From contig OZ023274.1 in the NCBI GenBank assembly GCA_964007475.1, forward strand, positions 60,346,076-60,410,075: 64,000 nt of DNA. The letters are read 5' to 3'. Positions 33,855 to 45,815 of this stretch are shown here, piece by piece. The stretch is from Hybos culiciformis. Lineage: Eukaryota > Arthropoda > Insecta > Diptera > Hybotidae. The position numbers were made by a program, and so were the translations under genes. The number at the start of each line of letters is the position of its first letter. The first letter of the stretch is position 1. The notes beneath the pieces were generated by a model. That model saw nothing but the letters and a program-made list of their open reading frames with translations, was not told the origin of the DNA and ran no database searches.

Positions 33855-35109
33855 ATAATATCATATTTTCGGGACTAATATTATATTTTCGGGACTAATA
33901 ATTTATTATTTATTAATAAAAATTATCTACCCAGATTTGGCAGTGCAATAATTGCATCGAACTCTTCTGTACTTCCGACAATGGTGACTTAAAGTGACAT
34001 TTCTTTTTTTTTTGTATTCAACTTATTACTAACAATTACATATACAGATTATTTTTTTCTTAATTCACTAAAACTAACTTAAAATTTGTCATAATTTTTA
34101 TTACATTTTTTTTTTTTTTTTTTTTATAAGGACTTTCCTATTCTAATAATATCTTATATGCTTTCCAAACTGGGAATTTTATTCATAAATTAAATCAGGT
34201 TATCCCTCAATTGAAAATTGCTGTTCACACTATGAAAACCAGGGCTAATTTTGTTGTCTTTTATATATTTTTGTTGTTAAATTTCTAAATAAAAATTAGT
34301 GAATAAAATTTAATCAAATATTCTATATGTGAATTAAAATTCGAAAAATAAAAATTACAAAAAAAAATTATATTATTTTTATTCTTTTTTTGTAGCCATT
34401 TTTTATTTTTTTTTATTTTTCAAATGCCCAACAGATTTATTTAGTTCAATGAATATGTTCTGATTACAAGATTTCAGAACATGTTGATTGAATATAAATA
34501 AACAATGCTTAGTTTTATCGGGTGAACCTGATTTAACTCATATTTAACTCAAGTTTTAAACACCGTAATTTTTGTATCATAAACGTCCTTTAACTCAACA
34601 ACTATTTATGAATATTTTTGAAAACTTATTTGAACGCGAAGTTTGGAAAACATAAAAAAATAATTTTAAAGCCCATTCTGCGTCTTTCATGTTTTTTCTG
34701 AAAAGAAAACATAATTTTTTATTTTTACGAAAGCCAATAAAATTTTATGAAGTATATACTTATTCCGCTGACGGGTGGCATACAGTTGCCCAAATGATAT
34801 TTGTTAATCCGAGATTTGCCAACGGTCGCTAACATTTCCAATTCCACATTTGCCAATTCTACATTTGCCAATTCTACATTTGATAATCCGACATTTGATA
34901 ATCTGTTCTATAATTTCTGTGAACAATTCACTAAAATCATGTGCAATGTTTTTGAAACACTGTTCAATAATTTCTGTGAACAATTCACTAAAATCATTTG
35001 CATTCATATCTTCCGAGAAAAGAAACTATTTCAATATGACAGGCCGGAGTTTTACTGTGACTTAAAAGAAGCGAGAACTGATTCATCGTTTTCATTCAGT
35101 TCTCACACA

Positions 35110-36159
35110 TTACCGCAACGAATACGACACATTGTTTTTAATATGTATTTCGTAGCCTGCTTGTAGAATATTCTGACTAGCATTTATGTCTCTATTCCAC
35201 ACAATTCTGCATTTTTTGCAACTTGAATATCTGTGTGGACTTTGCGATACATCATGGTCATCCAAGCAGCTGCTACATTTTTTCGTTGTATTATACTCGT
35301 CCACCATTATCAGCTGAATTTTTGGATGCGAGTTCAGCGTTATTGATAATAGTTTCAAAGGGGTCCTTATGTTCCCCTTCATTGGACTATTTTGCGCGGT
35401 TTGGGTGCTTCCCAAGAAAACTGTTATTAATTTTTCATTTTTAACTAAGTTTTCTTTAATCCATTTATTTAAAGCACTTCTTCTCCGGATAAATGCGTCA
35501 AATCTTAATCGGGAAATTTTTGGTCGAATATATGATTTGGTTTTTTGTGAAAACCATAATAAATTGAATTTCACTTTCTCATTCATCCAGTTAGTCCACC
35601 AATCTTCTGTGGTGCTTCTCTGGATGAAATCTATTTTATTTTCTTCAATTTTTTTCTCTATATGAGAAGTGAACTTCTCCAATTTATATTTCCTTGCATA
35701 ATGATTATCAGTATAATAATTTTTTGTATAATATTTAATGTTATTCAAATTTGAATAAACATTTTTCTGATTGTACGGGTCATCATTGCTGGATCGTACA
35801 GCTGCCACGAACATTTTATTTCCAGGATCAATTCCAATGTTCACTGGTGTTGGCTTGAATTCTTCTGTTATTTCAGATGGTTCCTTTCTTTCCTTTATTT
35901 CCTTTATACATTTTATAGAACAGGAAACCCCATCTGTTGAAAAACTCATGCACTCCAAGTTTTTTCGTGGCAGCTTCAAATAATCGCTGTAATCAAAAGT
36001 GCCATTAAACTGTTCGAAGGATTGGTTAACATCTTTGTTTGTTTTCAAACTCTTCGTTTTCGGGCACTTTTTCACCGAACTTAACAAATGATAGAAAGCA
36101 TAATGACCGTAGTCTAAATGCTTTCTAAAACATTTGAACTTCGGCAACAAGATGACCAT
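35110..36159 (-). CDS. 5'-truncated Fanzor copy, unit 9 (349 aa)
   Basis: Intact frame, HY form, MKGNIRTP like unit 8, plus CSIKCIKE. Confidence 0.8.
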   Translation of the reverse strand: MVILLPKFKCFRKHLDYGHYAFYHLLSSVKKCPKTKSLKTNKDVNQSFEQFNGTFDYSDYLKLPRKNLECMSFSTDGVSCSIKCIKEIKERKEPSEITEEFKPTPVNIGIDPGNKMFVAAVRSSNDDPYNQKNVYSNLNNIKYYTKNYYTDNHYARKYKLEKFTSHIEKKIEENKIDFIQRSTTEDWWTNWMNEKVKFNLLWFSQKTKSYIRPKISRLRFDAFIRRRSALNKWIKENLVKNEKLITVFLGSTQTAQNSPMKGNIRTPLKLLSITLNSHPKIQLIMVDEYNTTKKCSSCLDDHDVSQSPHRYSSCKKCRIVWNRDINASQNILQAGYEIHIKNNVSYSLR

Positions 36160-37438
36160 ATAATATCATATTTTCGGGACTAATATTATATTTTCGGGAC
36201 TAATAATTTATTATTTATTAATAAAAATTATCTACCCAGATTTGGCAGTGCAATAATTGCATCGAACTCTTCTGTACTTCCGACAATGGTGACTTAAAGT
36301 GACATTTCTTTTTTTTTTGTATTCAACTTATTACTAACAATTACATATACAGATTATTTTTTTCTTAATTCACTAAAACTAACTTAAAATTTGTCATTAT
36401 TTTTATTACATTTTTTTTTTTTTTTTTTTTTATAAACTAACTTAAAATTTGTCATAAGGACTTTCCTATTCTAATAATATCTTATATGCTTTCCAAACTG
36501 GGAATTTTATTCATAAATTAAATCAGGTTATCCCTCAATTGAAAATTGCTGTTCACACTATGAAAACCAGGGCTAATTTTGTTGTCTTTTATATATTTTT
36601 GTTGTTAAATTTCTAAATAAAAATTAGTGAATAAAATTTAATCAAATATTCTATATGTGAATTAAAATTCGAAAAATAATAATTACAAAAAAAAAATTAT
36701 ATTATTTTTATTCTTTTTTTGTAGCCATTTTTTTTTTTTTTTTATTTTTCAAATGCCCAACAGATTTATTTAGTTCAATGAATATGTTCTGATTACAAGA
36801 TTTCAGAACATGTTGATTGAATATAAATAAACAATGCTTAGTTTTATCGGGTGAACCTGATTTAACTCATATTTAACTCAAGTTTTAAACACCGTAATTT
36901 TTGTACCATAAACGTCCTTTAACTCAACAACTATTTATGAATATTTTTGAAAACTTATTTGAACGCGAAGTTTGGAAAACATAAAAAAATAATTTTAAAG
37001 CCCATTCTGCGTCTTTCATGTTTTTTCTGAAAAGAAAACACAATTTTTTATTTTTACGAAAGCCAACAAAATTTTATGAAGTATATACTTATTCCGCTAA
37101 CGGGTGGCATACAGTTGCCCAAATGATATTTGTTAATCCGAGATTTGCCAACGGTCGCTAACATTTCCAATTCCACATTTGCCAATTCTACATTTGCCAA
37201 TTCTACATTTGATAATCCGACATTTGATAATCTGTTCTATAATTTCTGTGAACAATTCACTAAAATCATGTGCAATGTTTTTGAAACACTGTTCAATAAT
37301 TTCTGTGAACAATTCACTAAAATCATTTGCATTCATATCTTCCGAGAAAAGAAACTATTTCAATATGACAGGCCGGAGTTTTACTGTGACTTAAAAGAAG
37401 CGAGAACTGATTCATCGTTTTCATTCAGTTCTCACACA

Positions 37439-38491
37439 TTACCGCAACGAATACGACACATTGTTTTTAATATGTATTTCGTAGCCTGCTTGTAGAATAT
37501 TCTGACTAGCATTTATGTCTCTATTCCACACAATTCTGCATTTTTTGCAACTTGAATATCTGTGTGGACTTTGCGATACATCATGGTCATCCAAGCAGCT
37601 GCTACATTTTTTCGTTGTATTATGCTCGTCCACCATTATCAGCTGAATTTTTGGATGCGAGTTCAGCGTTATTGATAATAGTTTCAAAGGGGTCCTTATG
37701 TACCCCTTCATTGGACTATTTTGCGCGGTTTGGGTGCTTCCCAAGAAAACTGTTATTAATTTTTCATTTTTAACTAAGTTTTCTTTAATCCATTTATTTA
37801 AAGCACTTCTTCTCCGGATAAATGCGTCAAATCTTAATCGGGAAATTTTTGGTCGAATATATGATTTGGTTTTTTGTGAAAACCATAATAAATTGAATTT
37901 CACTTTCTCATTCATCCAGTTAGTCCACCAATCTTCTGTGGTGCTTCTCTGGATGAAATCTATTTTATTTTCTTCAATTTTTTTCTCTATATGAGAAGTG
38001 AACTTCTCCAATTTATATTTCCTTGCATAATGACCGTTATCAGTATAATAATTTTTTGTATAATATTTAATGTTATTCAAATTTGAATAAACATTTTTCT
38101 GATTGTACGGGTCATCATTGCTGGATCGTACAGCTGCCACGAACATTTTATTTCCAGGATCAATTCCAATGTTCACTGGTGTTGGCTTGAATTCTTCTGT
38201 TATTTCAGATGGTTCCTTTCTTTCCTTTATTTCCTTTATAAATTTTATAGAACAGGAAACCCCATCTGTTGAAAAACTCATGCACTCCAAGTTTTTTCGT
38301 GGCAGCTTCAAATAATCGCTGTAATCAAAAGTGCCATTAAACTGTTCGAAGGATTGGTTAACATCTTTGTTTGTTTTCAAACTCTTCGTTTTCGGGCACT
38401 TTTTCACCGAACTTAACAAATGATAGAAAGCATAATGACCGTAGTCTAAATGCTTTCTAAAACATTTGAACTTCGGCAACAAGATGACCAT
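37439..38491 (-). CDS. 5'-truncated Fanzor copy, unit 10 (350 aa)
   Basis: Intact frame, GHY form, with VDEHNTT instead of VDEYNTT next to the catalytic Glu. The same change is found in array 2 (54756 and 57082), which links the units that lie before the full-length copies. Confidence 0.8.
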   Translation of the reverse strand: MVILLPKFKCFRKHLDYGHYAFYHLLSSVKKCPKTKSLKTNKDVNQSFEQFNGTFDYSDYLKLPRKNLECMSFSTDGVSCSIKFIKEIKERKEPSEITEEFKPTPVNIGIDPGNKMFVAAVRSSNDDPYNQKNVYSNLNNIKYYTKNYYTDNGHYARKYKLEKFTSHIEKKIEENKIDFIQRSTTEDWWTNWMNEKVKFNLLWFSQKTKSYIRPKISRLRFDAFIRRRSALNKWIKENLVKNEKLITVFLGSTQTAQNSPMKGYIRTPLKLLSITLNSHPKIQLIMVDEHNTTKKCSSCLDDHDVSQSPHRYSSCKKCRIVWNRDINASQNILQAGYEIHIKNNVSYSLR

Positions 38492-39741
38492 ATAATATCA
38501 TATTTTCGGGACTAATATTATATTTTCGGGACTAATAATTTATTATTTATTAATAAAAATTATCTACCCAGATTTGGCAGTGCAATAATTGCATCGAACT
38601 CTTCTGTACTTCCGACAATGGTGACTTAAAGTGACATTTCTTTTTTTTTTGTATTCAACTTATTACTAACAATTACATATACAGATTATTTTTTTCTTAA
38701 TTCACTAAAACTAACTTAAAATTTGTCATAATTTTTATTACATTTTTTTTTTTTTTTTTTTATAAACTAACTTAAAATTTGTCTTGGACTTTCCTATTCT
38801 AATAATATCTTATATGCTTTCCAAATTGGGAATTTTATTCATAAATTAAATCAGGTTATCCCTCAATTGAAAATTGCTGTTCACACTATGAAAACCAGGG
38901 CTAATTTTGTTGTCTTTTATATATTTTTGTTGTTAAATTTCTAAATAAAAATTAGTGAATAAAATTTAATCAAATATTCTATATGTGAATTAAAATTCGA
39001 AAAATAAAAATTACAAAAAAAAAATTATATTATTTTTATTCTTTTTTTGTAGCCATTTTTTATTTTTTTTATTTTTCAAATGCCCAACAGATTTATTTAG
39101 TTCAATGAATATGTTCTGATTACAAGATTTCAGAACATGTTGATTGAATATAAATAAACAATGCTTAGTTTTATCGGGTGAACCTGATTTAACTCATATT
39201 TAACTCAAGTTTTAAACATCGTAATTTTTGTATCATAAACGTCCTTTAACTCAACAACTATTTATGAATATTTTTGAAAACTTATTTGAACGCGAAGTTT
39301 GGAAAACATAAAAAAATTATTTTAAAGCCCATTCTGCGTCTTTCATGTTTTTTCTGAAAAGAAAACATAATTTTTTATTTTTACGAAAGCCAATAAAATT
39401 TTATGAAGTATATACTTATTCCCAAATGATATTTGTTAATCCGAGATTTGCCAACGGTCGCTAACATTTCCAATTCCACATTTGCCAATTCTACATTTGC
39501 CAATTCTACATTTGATAATCCGACATTTGATAATCTGTTCTATAATTTCTGTGAACAATTCACTAAAATCATGTGCAATGTTTTTGAAACACTGTTCAAT
39601 AATTTCTGTGAACAATTCACTAAAATCATTTGCATTCATATCTTCCGAGAAAAGAAACTATTTCAATATGACAGGCCGGAGTTTTACTATGACTTAAAAG
39701 AAGCGAGAACTGATTCATCGTTTTCATTCAGTTCTCACACA

Positions 39742-41923
39742 TTACCGCAACGAATACGACACATTGTTTTTAATATGTATTTCGTAGCCTGCTTGTAGAA
39801 TATTCTGACTAGCATTTATGTCTCTATTCCACACAATTCTGCATTTTTTGCAACTTGAATATCTGTGTGGACTTTGCGATACATCATGGTCATCCAAGCA
39901 GCTGCTACATTTTTTCGTTGTATTATACTCGTCCACCATTATCAGCTGAATTTTTGGATGCGAGTTCAGCGTTATTGATAATAGTTTCAAAGGGGTCCTT
40001 ATGTACCCCTTCATTGGACTATTTTGCGCGGTTTGGGTGCTTCCCAAGAAAACTGTTATTAATTTTTCATTTTTAACTAAGTTTTCTTTAATCCATTTAT
40101 TTAAAGCACTTCTTCTCCGGATAAATGCGTCAAATCTTAATCGGGAAATTTTTGGTCGAATATATGATTTGGTTTTTTGTGAAAACCATAATAAATTGAA
40201 TTTCACTTTCTCATTCATCCAGTTAGTCCACCAATCTTCTGTGGTGCTTCTCTGGATGAAATCTATTTTATTTTCTTCAATTTTTTTCTCTATATGAGAA
40301 GTGAACTTCTCCAATTTATATTTCCTTGCATAATGACCGTTATCAGTATAATAATTTTTTGTATAATATTTAATGTTATTCAAATTTGAATAAACATTTT
40401 TCTGATTGTACGGGTCATCATTGCTGGATCGTACAGCTGCCACGAACATTTTATTTCCAGGATCAATTCCAATGTTCACTGGTGTTGGCTTGAATTCTTC
40501 TGTTATTTCAGATGGTTCCTTTCTTTCCTTTATTTCCTTTATAAATTTTATAGAACAGGAAACCCCATCTGTTGAAAAACTCATGCACTCCAAGTTTTTT
40601 CGTGGCAGCTTCAAATAATCGCTGTAATCAAAAGTGCCACTAAACTGTTCGAAGGATTGGTTAACATCTTTGTTTGTTTTCAAACTCTTCGTTTTCGGGC
40701 ACTTTTTCACCGAACTTAACAAATGATAGAAAGCATAATGACCGTAGTCTAAATGCTTTCTAAAACATTTGAACTTCGGCAACAAGATGAAATTATTCCA
40801 ACCATTTACTATATTTTCCTTGTAAATTTGGAAAAAATCTGGAAGAACTTCAAATGCATTCATTTTATGAAAATGTGCCTTTTCCCATGGCATGATTTTC
40901 AATGTATTATGAGAGTCATCGGCGTCCTTTGAAAATAACCATTCCATGTTTTTCATTATTTCTTTGCGATGGTCCTGAATTTTTTCGATTTGATTTTTTT
41001 TTAATCAAATAACGCCTGACTCTTGTAAATGCGTGTTCAACAATGTTCATTTCAAAGGCTGATGAATATTTTTCTGCCAGAGCTCCGAATAGATTACTAC
41101 GATATGATTTATCGTATTTTTGTAATCTAATTCTGAGACTTTTGTATTCTGGACATAAATCTTCGTGTTTTTTACAATCCATCAAACTATAAAAATATGA
41201 CAGGAAATCAATTTTTTTCTTGCCATATTCATTTGAATTCAATTGGCGCATCAATTCAAAATTAATCAGAATTGATGCCTCGTACGCCAAGATGCTCATT
41301 TCGTCGACATCTATTTGAATTTTATCATTTAAGCTGTCATCTTTTATGACGCTTTTTACTGATAATTTCACTGTTGTAACACGAATGCCAGCGTCTACAT
41401 TCTGTACGCGTCTGGCGGTCGTTTTTCTTGTTACTTTCTCTGTTGTTGTTTTTATTTTTGGCGCTTTTTTTCCTTTGGTGGCAACATCTGGCTTCATTGT
41501 TTCTATCTTCTTTGAAGCCGCAACAGCTTTTTCCGCGACCACCTTCTGTGTGCGTCTGCTGGTAGTTTTTCTTGCTGGTTTTTTCTCTGCAGCGTCTGGC
41601 TTCACTGATTCCATGCGAATTTTTTTTGAAGCCGCATCAGCTTCTTCAGCTTTTCTTTTTTGATGCTTAGATTCCACTGGAATCAAAGCATCAAAGTGTC
41701 CATTTGTGGTGTCGCCACTGTGCTTCAATCTTTTTATTGGCACATTATTTTCTCCGGTTGGGCGATATTCTGCCCGAAAAACTTTACCAACGTAAAGGCG
41801 AAACGCGCAACCGTAAACATGTGCCGCAGCTTTTAGCTCAGCAGTGGATCCATATGTGTTATGATGTACCATATCTGACACATATTGATCAACACTGCCG
41901 TAAGGCTCACCGGTATTCATCAC
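39742..41923 (-). pseudogene. Full-length OTU-Fanzor copy 1, frameshifted
   Basis: Same gene as the intact copy at 59372-61561, but split into ORFs 40916-41923 (335 aa: OTU part, basic linker, first helical part) and 39742-40956 (404 aa: rest and nuclease core). The break is one extra T in a homopolymer (nine T at 40994-41002, eight in the other copy), so it could be a real mutation or a sequencing error. It retains the normal stop codon that the other copy has lost. A 22-base deletion in its 3' spacer (TTATTCCCAAATG, near 39417) is shared with the other full-length copy and with no truncated unit. Confidence 0.85.
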
Positions 41924-41960
41924 CGTTTCAATACCGTAATCGAGCCAATTTTCCTTAATG

Positions 41961-42100
41961 TCCTCATTCTTATTTCACGAGAACGGGATTGTGTTCCATA
42001 CATTAAATAACTTATCGAATTGAACAGGCATGCGCCATCCCCGTTCATTTCGATAAGTTGGTAAGGAATTTTTTGTTTCTTTTCTCTAAAATGTTCGATT
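41961..42100 (-). pseudogene. N-terminal OTU catalytic motif upstream of full-length copy 1, in another frame
   Basis: Read on the minus strand, an open stretch contains NGDGACLFNSISYLMYGTQ (42002-42045), the canonical OTU motif with the catalytic Asp and Cys, followed by SRSREIR. The next OTU segment (ENWLDYG...YGSVDQYVS...YGSTAELKAAAHVYG...NGHFDALIP) is in the frame of the downstream ORF, so a one-base frame break lies near 41961-41975. A TTTCAG near 42111 could be a splice acceptor. The identical arrangement in copy 2 means the break predates the duplication or is tolerated. Confidence 0.7.
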
Positions 42101-43380
42101 ACTTTTTTTTTTATCTGAAATCGTTAAAAAATTATTTTTCATAAACGTGCTATATTTTATCAAAAAAATAAAATCTAAGAAAAATTTATAAACAAAAATA
42201 GACATAAAACCAGCATAATATAGAACAATTTTTCGCAACATAAAATCTCAGTACCGACTATCTTTTTAAATATTTAAATTTCAATAGACAAGTACGCAGA
42301 AGGATAAAAAGCTTCAAGTCTTTTAATTAATAAAAAAAAAATATCATAACTTACGGATAACTTGATATTGAATGTTAATATCAAAGATAATCATATTTTT
42401 CCTACATTTTATACCCAACTTTCTGTCTTCAGTCCTTCAGTGTATACGAATGCCAAAAATGTTATTTTAGTTTAATATAAAACATTAGTATATATAACAA
42501 TATATTATCAAACTAATATTTTAAAACATAATTTTTACTAATTTTATCAATTAAATAAGATTTTTTTGATTTTTATCGACAGTCTACTATGAAAAAACAA
42601 TAACGTATAGTCGAAGTTCTTTGATATTTTAGTTTTGAACCAAGACCTAAAATAAAAAAATTTCAACTCGGATTTTCAAATATGATCATTATAATAATTT
42701 CTTTGGAATCTACTTTTTATAGGTGACATATTCAAAACAGCTGCTATTTTTTTTATTTTTAATTTTAATTTTAATTTTTTGTTTTTTTTTTCTTTTTAAC
42801 TCAAATATAATTTCAATTCGGATATTTTTAAATTATATATAGTTAAACGCTTGTTTTTTTTTGGCTTTTTCTTAAGTTTATATCGAAAGTTTCATTTTAT
42901 TTATGAATGAAACTAAAAGTTTTAATTCAAAAAAACTATAACTTAATTATAATCATTAAGATAACTTTAAAGAAATAAAATAAAATTTTTGGTCTATAAT
43001 AAAAAAAAAATAGGTTATATAATTTTTTTTTGTTTTAAAAAAAAAAAAAAAACAACAACAAAATAAAATTCCTTCTTCTTAACACTATAATATATAAACA
43101 ATATTTATAGAATTCACCAATTATATTGTAATACAGAAAAGATTATTATAGATAACTAAATGCAACATTGTAATTACTTCGTCTCTAATATAGCATATTT
43201 CATGAGAATAACGAACATAAACCTCATATTACTTTATAATTCCATTTCAATCAAATCTTTAAATAAAAATTCTCATGAAATCCAGCAAACACAGCAGTTT
43301 TAATAAAAGATAAAACTACATTTTAAAACCTAGAATTTATAAAGATAAAAATACTGAAATAAATTATCTTGTTCTCGTTA
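42101..43380. other. AT-rich sequence between the OTU-Fanzor 5' end and the element A LTR
   Basis: No coding frame. It must contain the 5' region of OTU-Fanzor (minus strand) and the start of the element A LTR (plus strand). Neither boundary is clear; I could not find a convincing TG...CA pair. It recurs almost unchanged at 61740-63020. Confidence 0.5.
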
Positions 43381-43545
43381 TTGCTTTTATAAAAATAAAC
43401 AGTTCAGTTCGGTGTTGTATTTTGAACAGAAATTAACTACTTTGTATTGTCTAGATCTAAAAATTAATTAATAAAGATTTCTAATTTTGAACCGAATTAC
43501 TCTTTTGTATTGTCTAGTTTGATTAAATCGATAAAGATTTATAAT
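43381..43545 (+). repeat. 3' part of the element A LTR with TATA box, initiator and internal duplication
   Basis: TATAAAA at 43388-43394, an arthropod-type initiator TCAGT at 43404-43408 (closer to the TATA box than usual), two diverged ~62-base repeats (43421-43484 and 43485-43544) each with TTTTGTATTGTCTAG-like sequence and AATAAAG/ATAAAG, and an end at TATAAT directly before the PBS, as in 17.6/297-type elements. Confidence 0.6.
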
Positions 43546-43557
43546 TGGCGCAGTCGG
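43546..43557 (+). promoter_or_regulatory. Primer binding site of element A
   Basis: TGGCGCAGTCGG follows the LTR end. It matches the start of the PBS of 17.6/297-type Ty3/Gypsy elements (tRNA-Ser type). Confidence 0.75.
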
Positions 43558-43696
43558 TGAAGTCGTGTTGTAAAAGTTAATTTTTACAATAATAAAAAAA
43601 AAAAGAAGAAGAGTTTCTAATAATCGGGTAAAAGATTAAAAGAAAAAAAAACATTCAAACTTATAGACAAAAAAAAAAAGAGAAAAAAATTTTGAT

Positions 43697-43882
43697 AAAT
43701 TTAAAAGAAATTATTTTACAAAAAATATCAAAAAAAAAATAATAAATAAAATAAAAGAAGAATTTTTGAAGAAGTCATAAATTTAAAAGAAATTATTTTA
43801 CAAAAATATCAAAAAAAATAAATAAAATAAAAGAAAAATTTTTGAAGAAGTCATAAATTTGAAAGAAATTATTTTACAAATT
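43697..43882 (+). repeat. Tandem leader repeat of element A (2.3 copies of ~80 bases)
   Basis: AAATTTAAAAGAAATTATTT recurs at about 43697 and 43779 and, with one change, at 43855, each time followed by TACAAA and A-rich sequence. The repeat lies between PBS and gag and recurs in the second copy (about 63335-63520). Confidence 0.75.
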
Positions 43883-44176
43883 TTTTTTTAAAATTAAAAT
43901 AAAGAAATAAATAATAATTAATCCACCTTATTCAACACCAAATTTAATTGAAGGAATTCTGGTATTTTGTGTTTGAGTCCATACAACGAATCAACGAAGG
44001 AACAACAATCATCTGTTTGGCAACAATTTGGCAACATCAAGATCATCAAAAAAAAAAAAAAAAAACACATATTCGTATCTATCGTATAAATTTTTTTACT
44101 TTACTTTTTACAAATTATAAAAAAAAAAAAAAAAATTCAGAATCTTAGTCTTAAAATAAAAAAAAAAAAAAAAAAA

Positions 44177-44780
44177 ATGGAAAACTTAGATCACCAGCAA
44201 AAGTTTAATATGATGATAAAATGTCTCTCAAACGTAACACCGTTCAATGGTGATCCTAATAATTTGATAAATTTCATAGCGAGAATCGAATCACTTATAC
44301 CAACTATTGAGACTCTACCACTTGCTTTTAAAACAATATTGTTAGGTTTCATTCAAGACAGAATAGTAGGAGATGCTCGCGCTACCGTTCTTACTCAATC
44401 GACAGTAACGTGGCCTCAATTAAAAACTTTACTAATGCGAGCTCATGGCGAAAAGGTACCTGCACCTAAATTAGCCGATCAAAGGTTCGATAGAAGAATT
44501 TTATACCGAAATAAATAATTTGCTTATTAGATTAAACAACGCGTATACTATGAATGAAGAAGGAACTGACGAGCAAATTACGATTAATAAAAGAATAGCT
44601 TTAAATACGTTCAACGGAAATTTGCCCGAGCCTGTCCGCGGTATTATCATTAATAGAAATCCAGAAAGCCTTGAAGATGCTTATAAGATAATAGAAGAAG
44701 AAGGATACGCAAAATTCAGTGGTTTAAAAAATTATAAATTTGTTGTGGATAAAAATTATTGTTCTACATTTAAAATTTAG
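44177..44780 (+). pseudogene. gag: Truncated, frameshifted gag of element A
   Basis: ORF 44177-44518 begins MENLDHQQKFNMMIKCL and contains FNGDPNNLINFIARIESL, the start of a Ty3/17.6-type gag capsid domain. A frame break near 44490 shifts to the frame of 44520-44780, which continues the capsid (INKRIALNTFNGNLPEP, NPESLEDAYKIIEEEGYAKF). No zinc knuckle or pol follows: after 44780 the sequence passes into element B's LTR remnant. A second copy of the start is at 63809-64000. Confidence 0.8.
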
Positions 44781-44985
44781 GTTAATGAAATATCGACAAA
44801 AGAAAGAATTACGTTATATTGCAAAATGCTTAATATGCATTTTGAAATATGATTTGACCGAATTCTTTCTTTTGATATTACATCATAAAAATAAAAATGT
44901 AACTCAATATTCTGAATGTAAAAAATAAAGAAAATAAGTTTTAATTTTAACAGCAACAAGATCGGTCGTTTTATTTCTAACAATT
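44781..44985 (+). repeat. Probable 5' LTR remnant of element B
   Basis: About 200 bases ending ...TTCTAACA directly before a PBS-like sequence. Its start cannot be fixed and does not match the TGTAAATAACG after the element's polypurine tract, so the LTR is probably truncated at its 5' side where it meets gag A. Confidence 0.45.
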
Positions 44986-44986
44986 G

Positions 44987-45000
44987 GCGCAGCCTGTGAA
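44987..45000 (+). promoter_or_regulatory. Primer binding site of element B
   Basis: TGGCGCAGCCTGTG, of the same tRNA type as element A for its first eight bases, then divergent. It is followed by an A run. Confidence 0.6.
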
Positions 45001-45815
45001 AAAAAAAAAAAAAAAAAAAAAAAAACTGAAAAAGTTAAGTGTGAAAAAGTGAATTGTGAAGTAAAACATAAAAATTAAAAGAAGCCTATGAAAAAATAAT
45101 GTTCGATGTAAAATAATAAAATAATATTGAACACAAAGAATAAATTTAAAAAAAAAATAAAACACCATCCTAAAGAAAAATTATTTAAAAATAAAACACC
45201 ATCCCAAAGAATAAAAAATAAAATAAATGAAAACTCCAACAAACTGCGAGGAATATTTTAAAAATATAGAATAAAATAATAATAATATAAAAAAAAAAAA
45301 ATTATATGATATTAATCAAAAATTGATTTGGCGATTGAAACTTCAACAGTATAAAGAGGATTATACTGGTAACATCATTACAATAGGAACAATTAACAGA
45401 AAAATTTTTAAGCAGCATTGCAGGGGAATTGTATTATTATCTAAGCAGCAATATTTTAGTAAGTTAAAAAGTACAATAAAATATCATTGAACTTTGTTAA
45501 AATTAAGAAATTTGATATAGTACTTGTATAAAAAAAAAAAAAAAAAGTAAACAAATTTTATGATTACTGTTAGGTTTTAAACCAAATTTTTGTTCTGTTT
45601 TTAGTAATTTGACCATATATAAAAAAAAAAAATTAAATAAAATTTGTGTTTTAACTGATAAGAAAAATAAAAATTAATTTTTTTTGGAAAATAAAAAGGG
45701 GTAAATATTACTAGATATTAAAAGATATAATTATTTAGCCAATTAATAATTTTTTTTTTTTACATTTGAATTGATGTACCAAATACATTGATTAAATACG
45801 TTTTATTTAGAAGTA
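45001..45815 (+). other. A-rich leader of element B
   Basis: No frame above background. A moderately complex stretch at 45300-45500 (GGCGATTGAAACTTCAACAG...) is flanked by A runs. It leads to the gag ATG. Confidence 0.5.

Larger units (their letters stand above)
11722..39633 (-). repeat. Fanzor tandem array 1 (ten ~2.33-kb units)
   Basis: Ten near-identical units start at 11722, 14053, 16381, 18711, 21038, 25630, 30306, 32697, 35002 and 37331, and lead into the full-length copy. Normal periods are 2,303-2,331 bases; units five and six are enlarged by a 2.26-kb transposon. Each unit holds a truncated Fanzor ORF (about 1.05 kb) and 1.28 kb of spacer with a hairpin, short repeats and a T tract. 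All truncated copies leave the full-length sequence at the same base (after ...AACAAGATGA, for example 12878/12879), so all derive from one founding tandem duplication. Confidence 0.95.
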
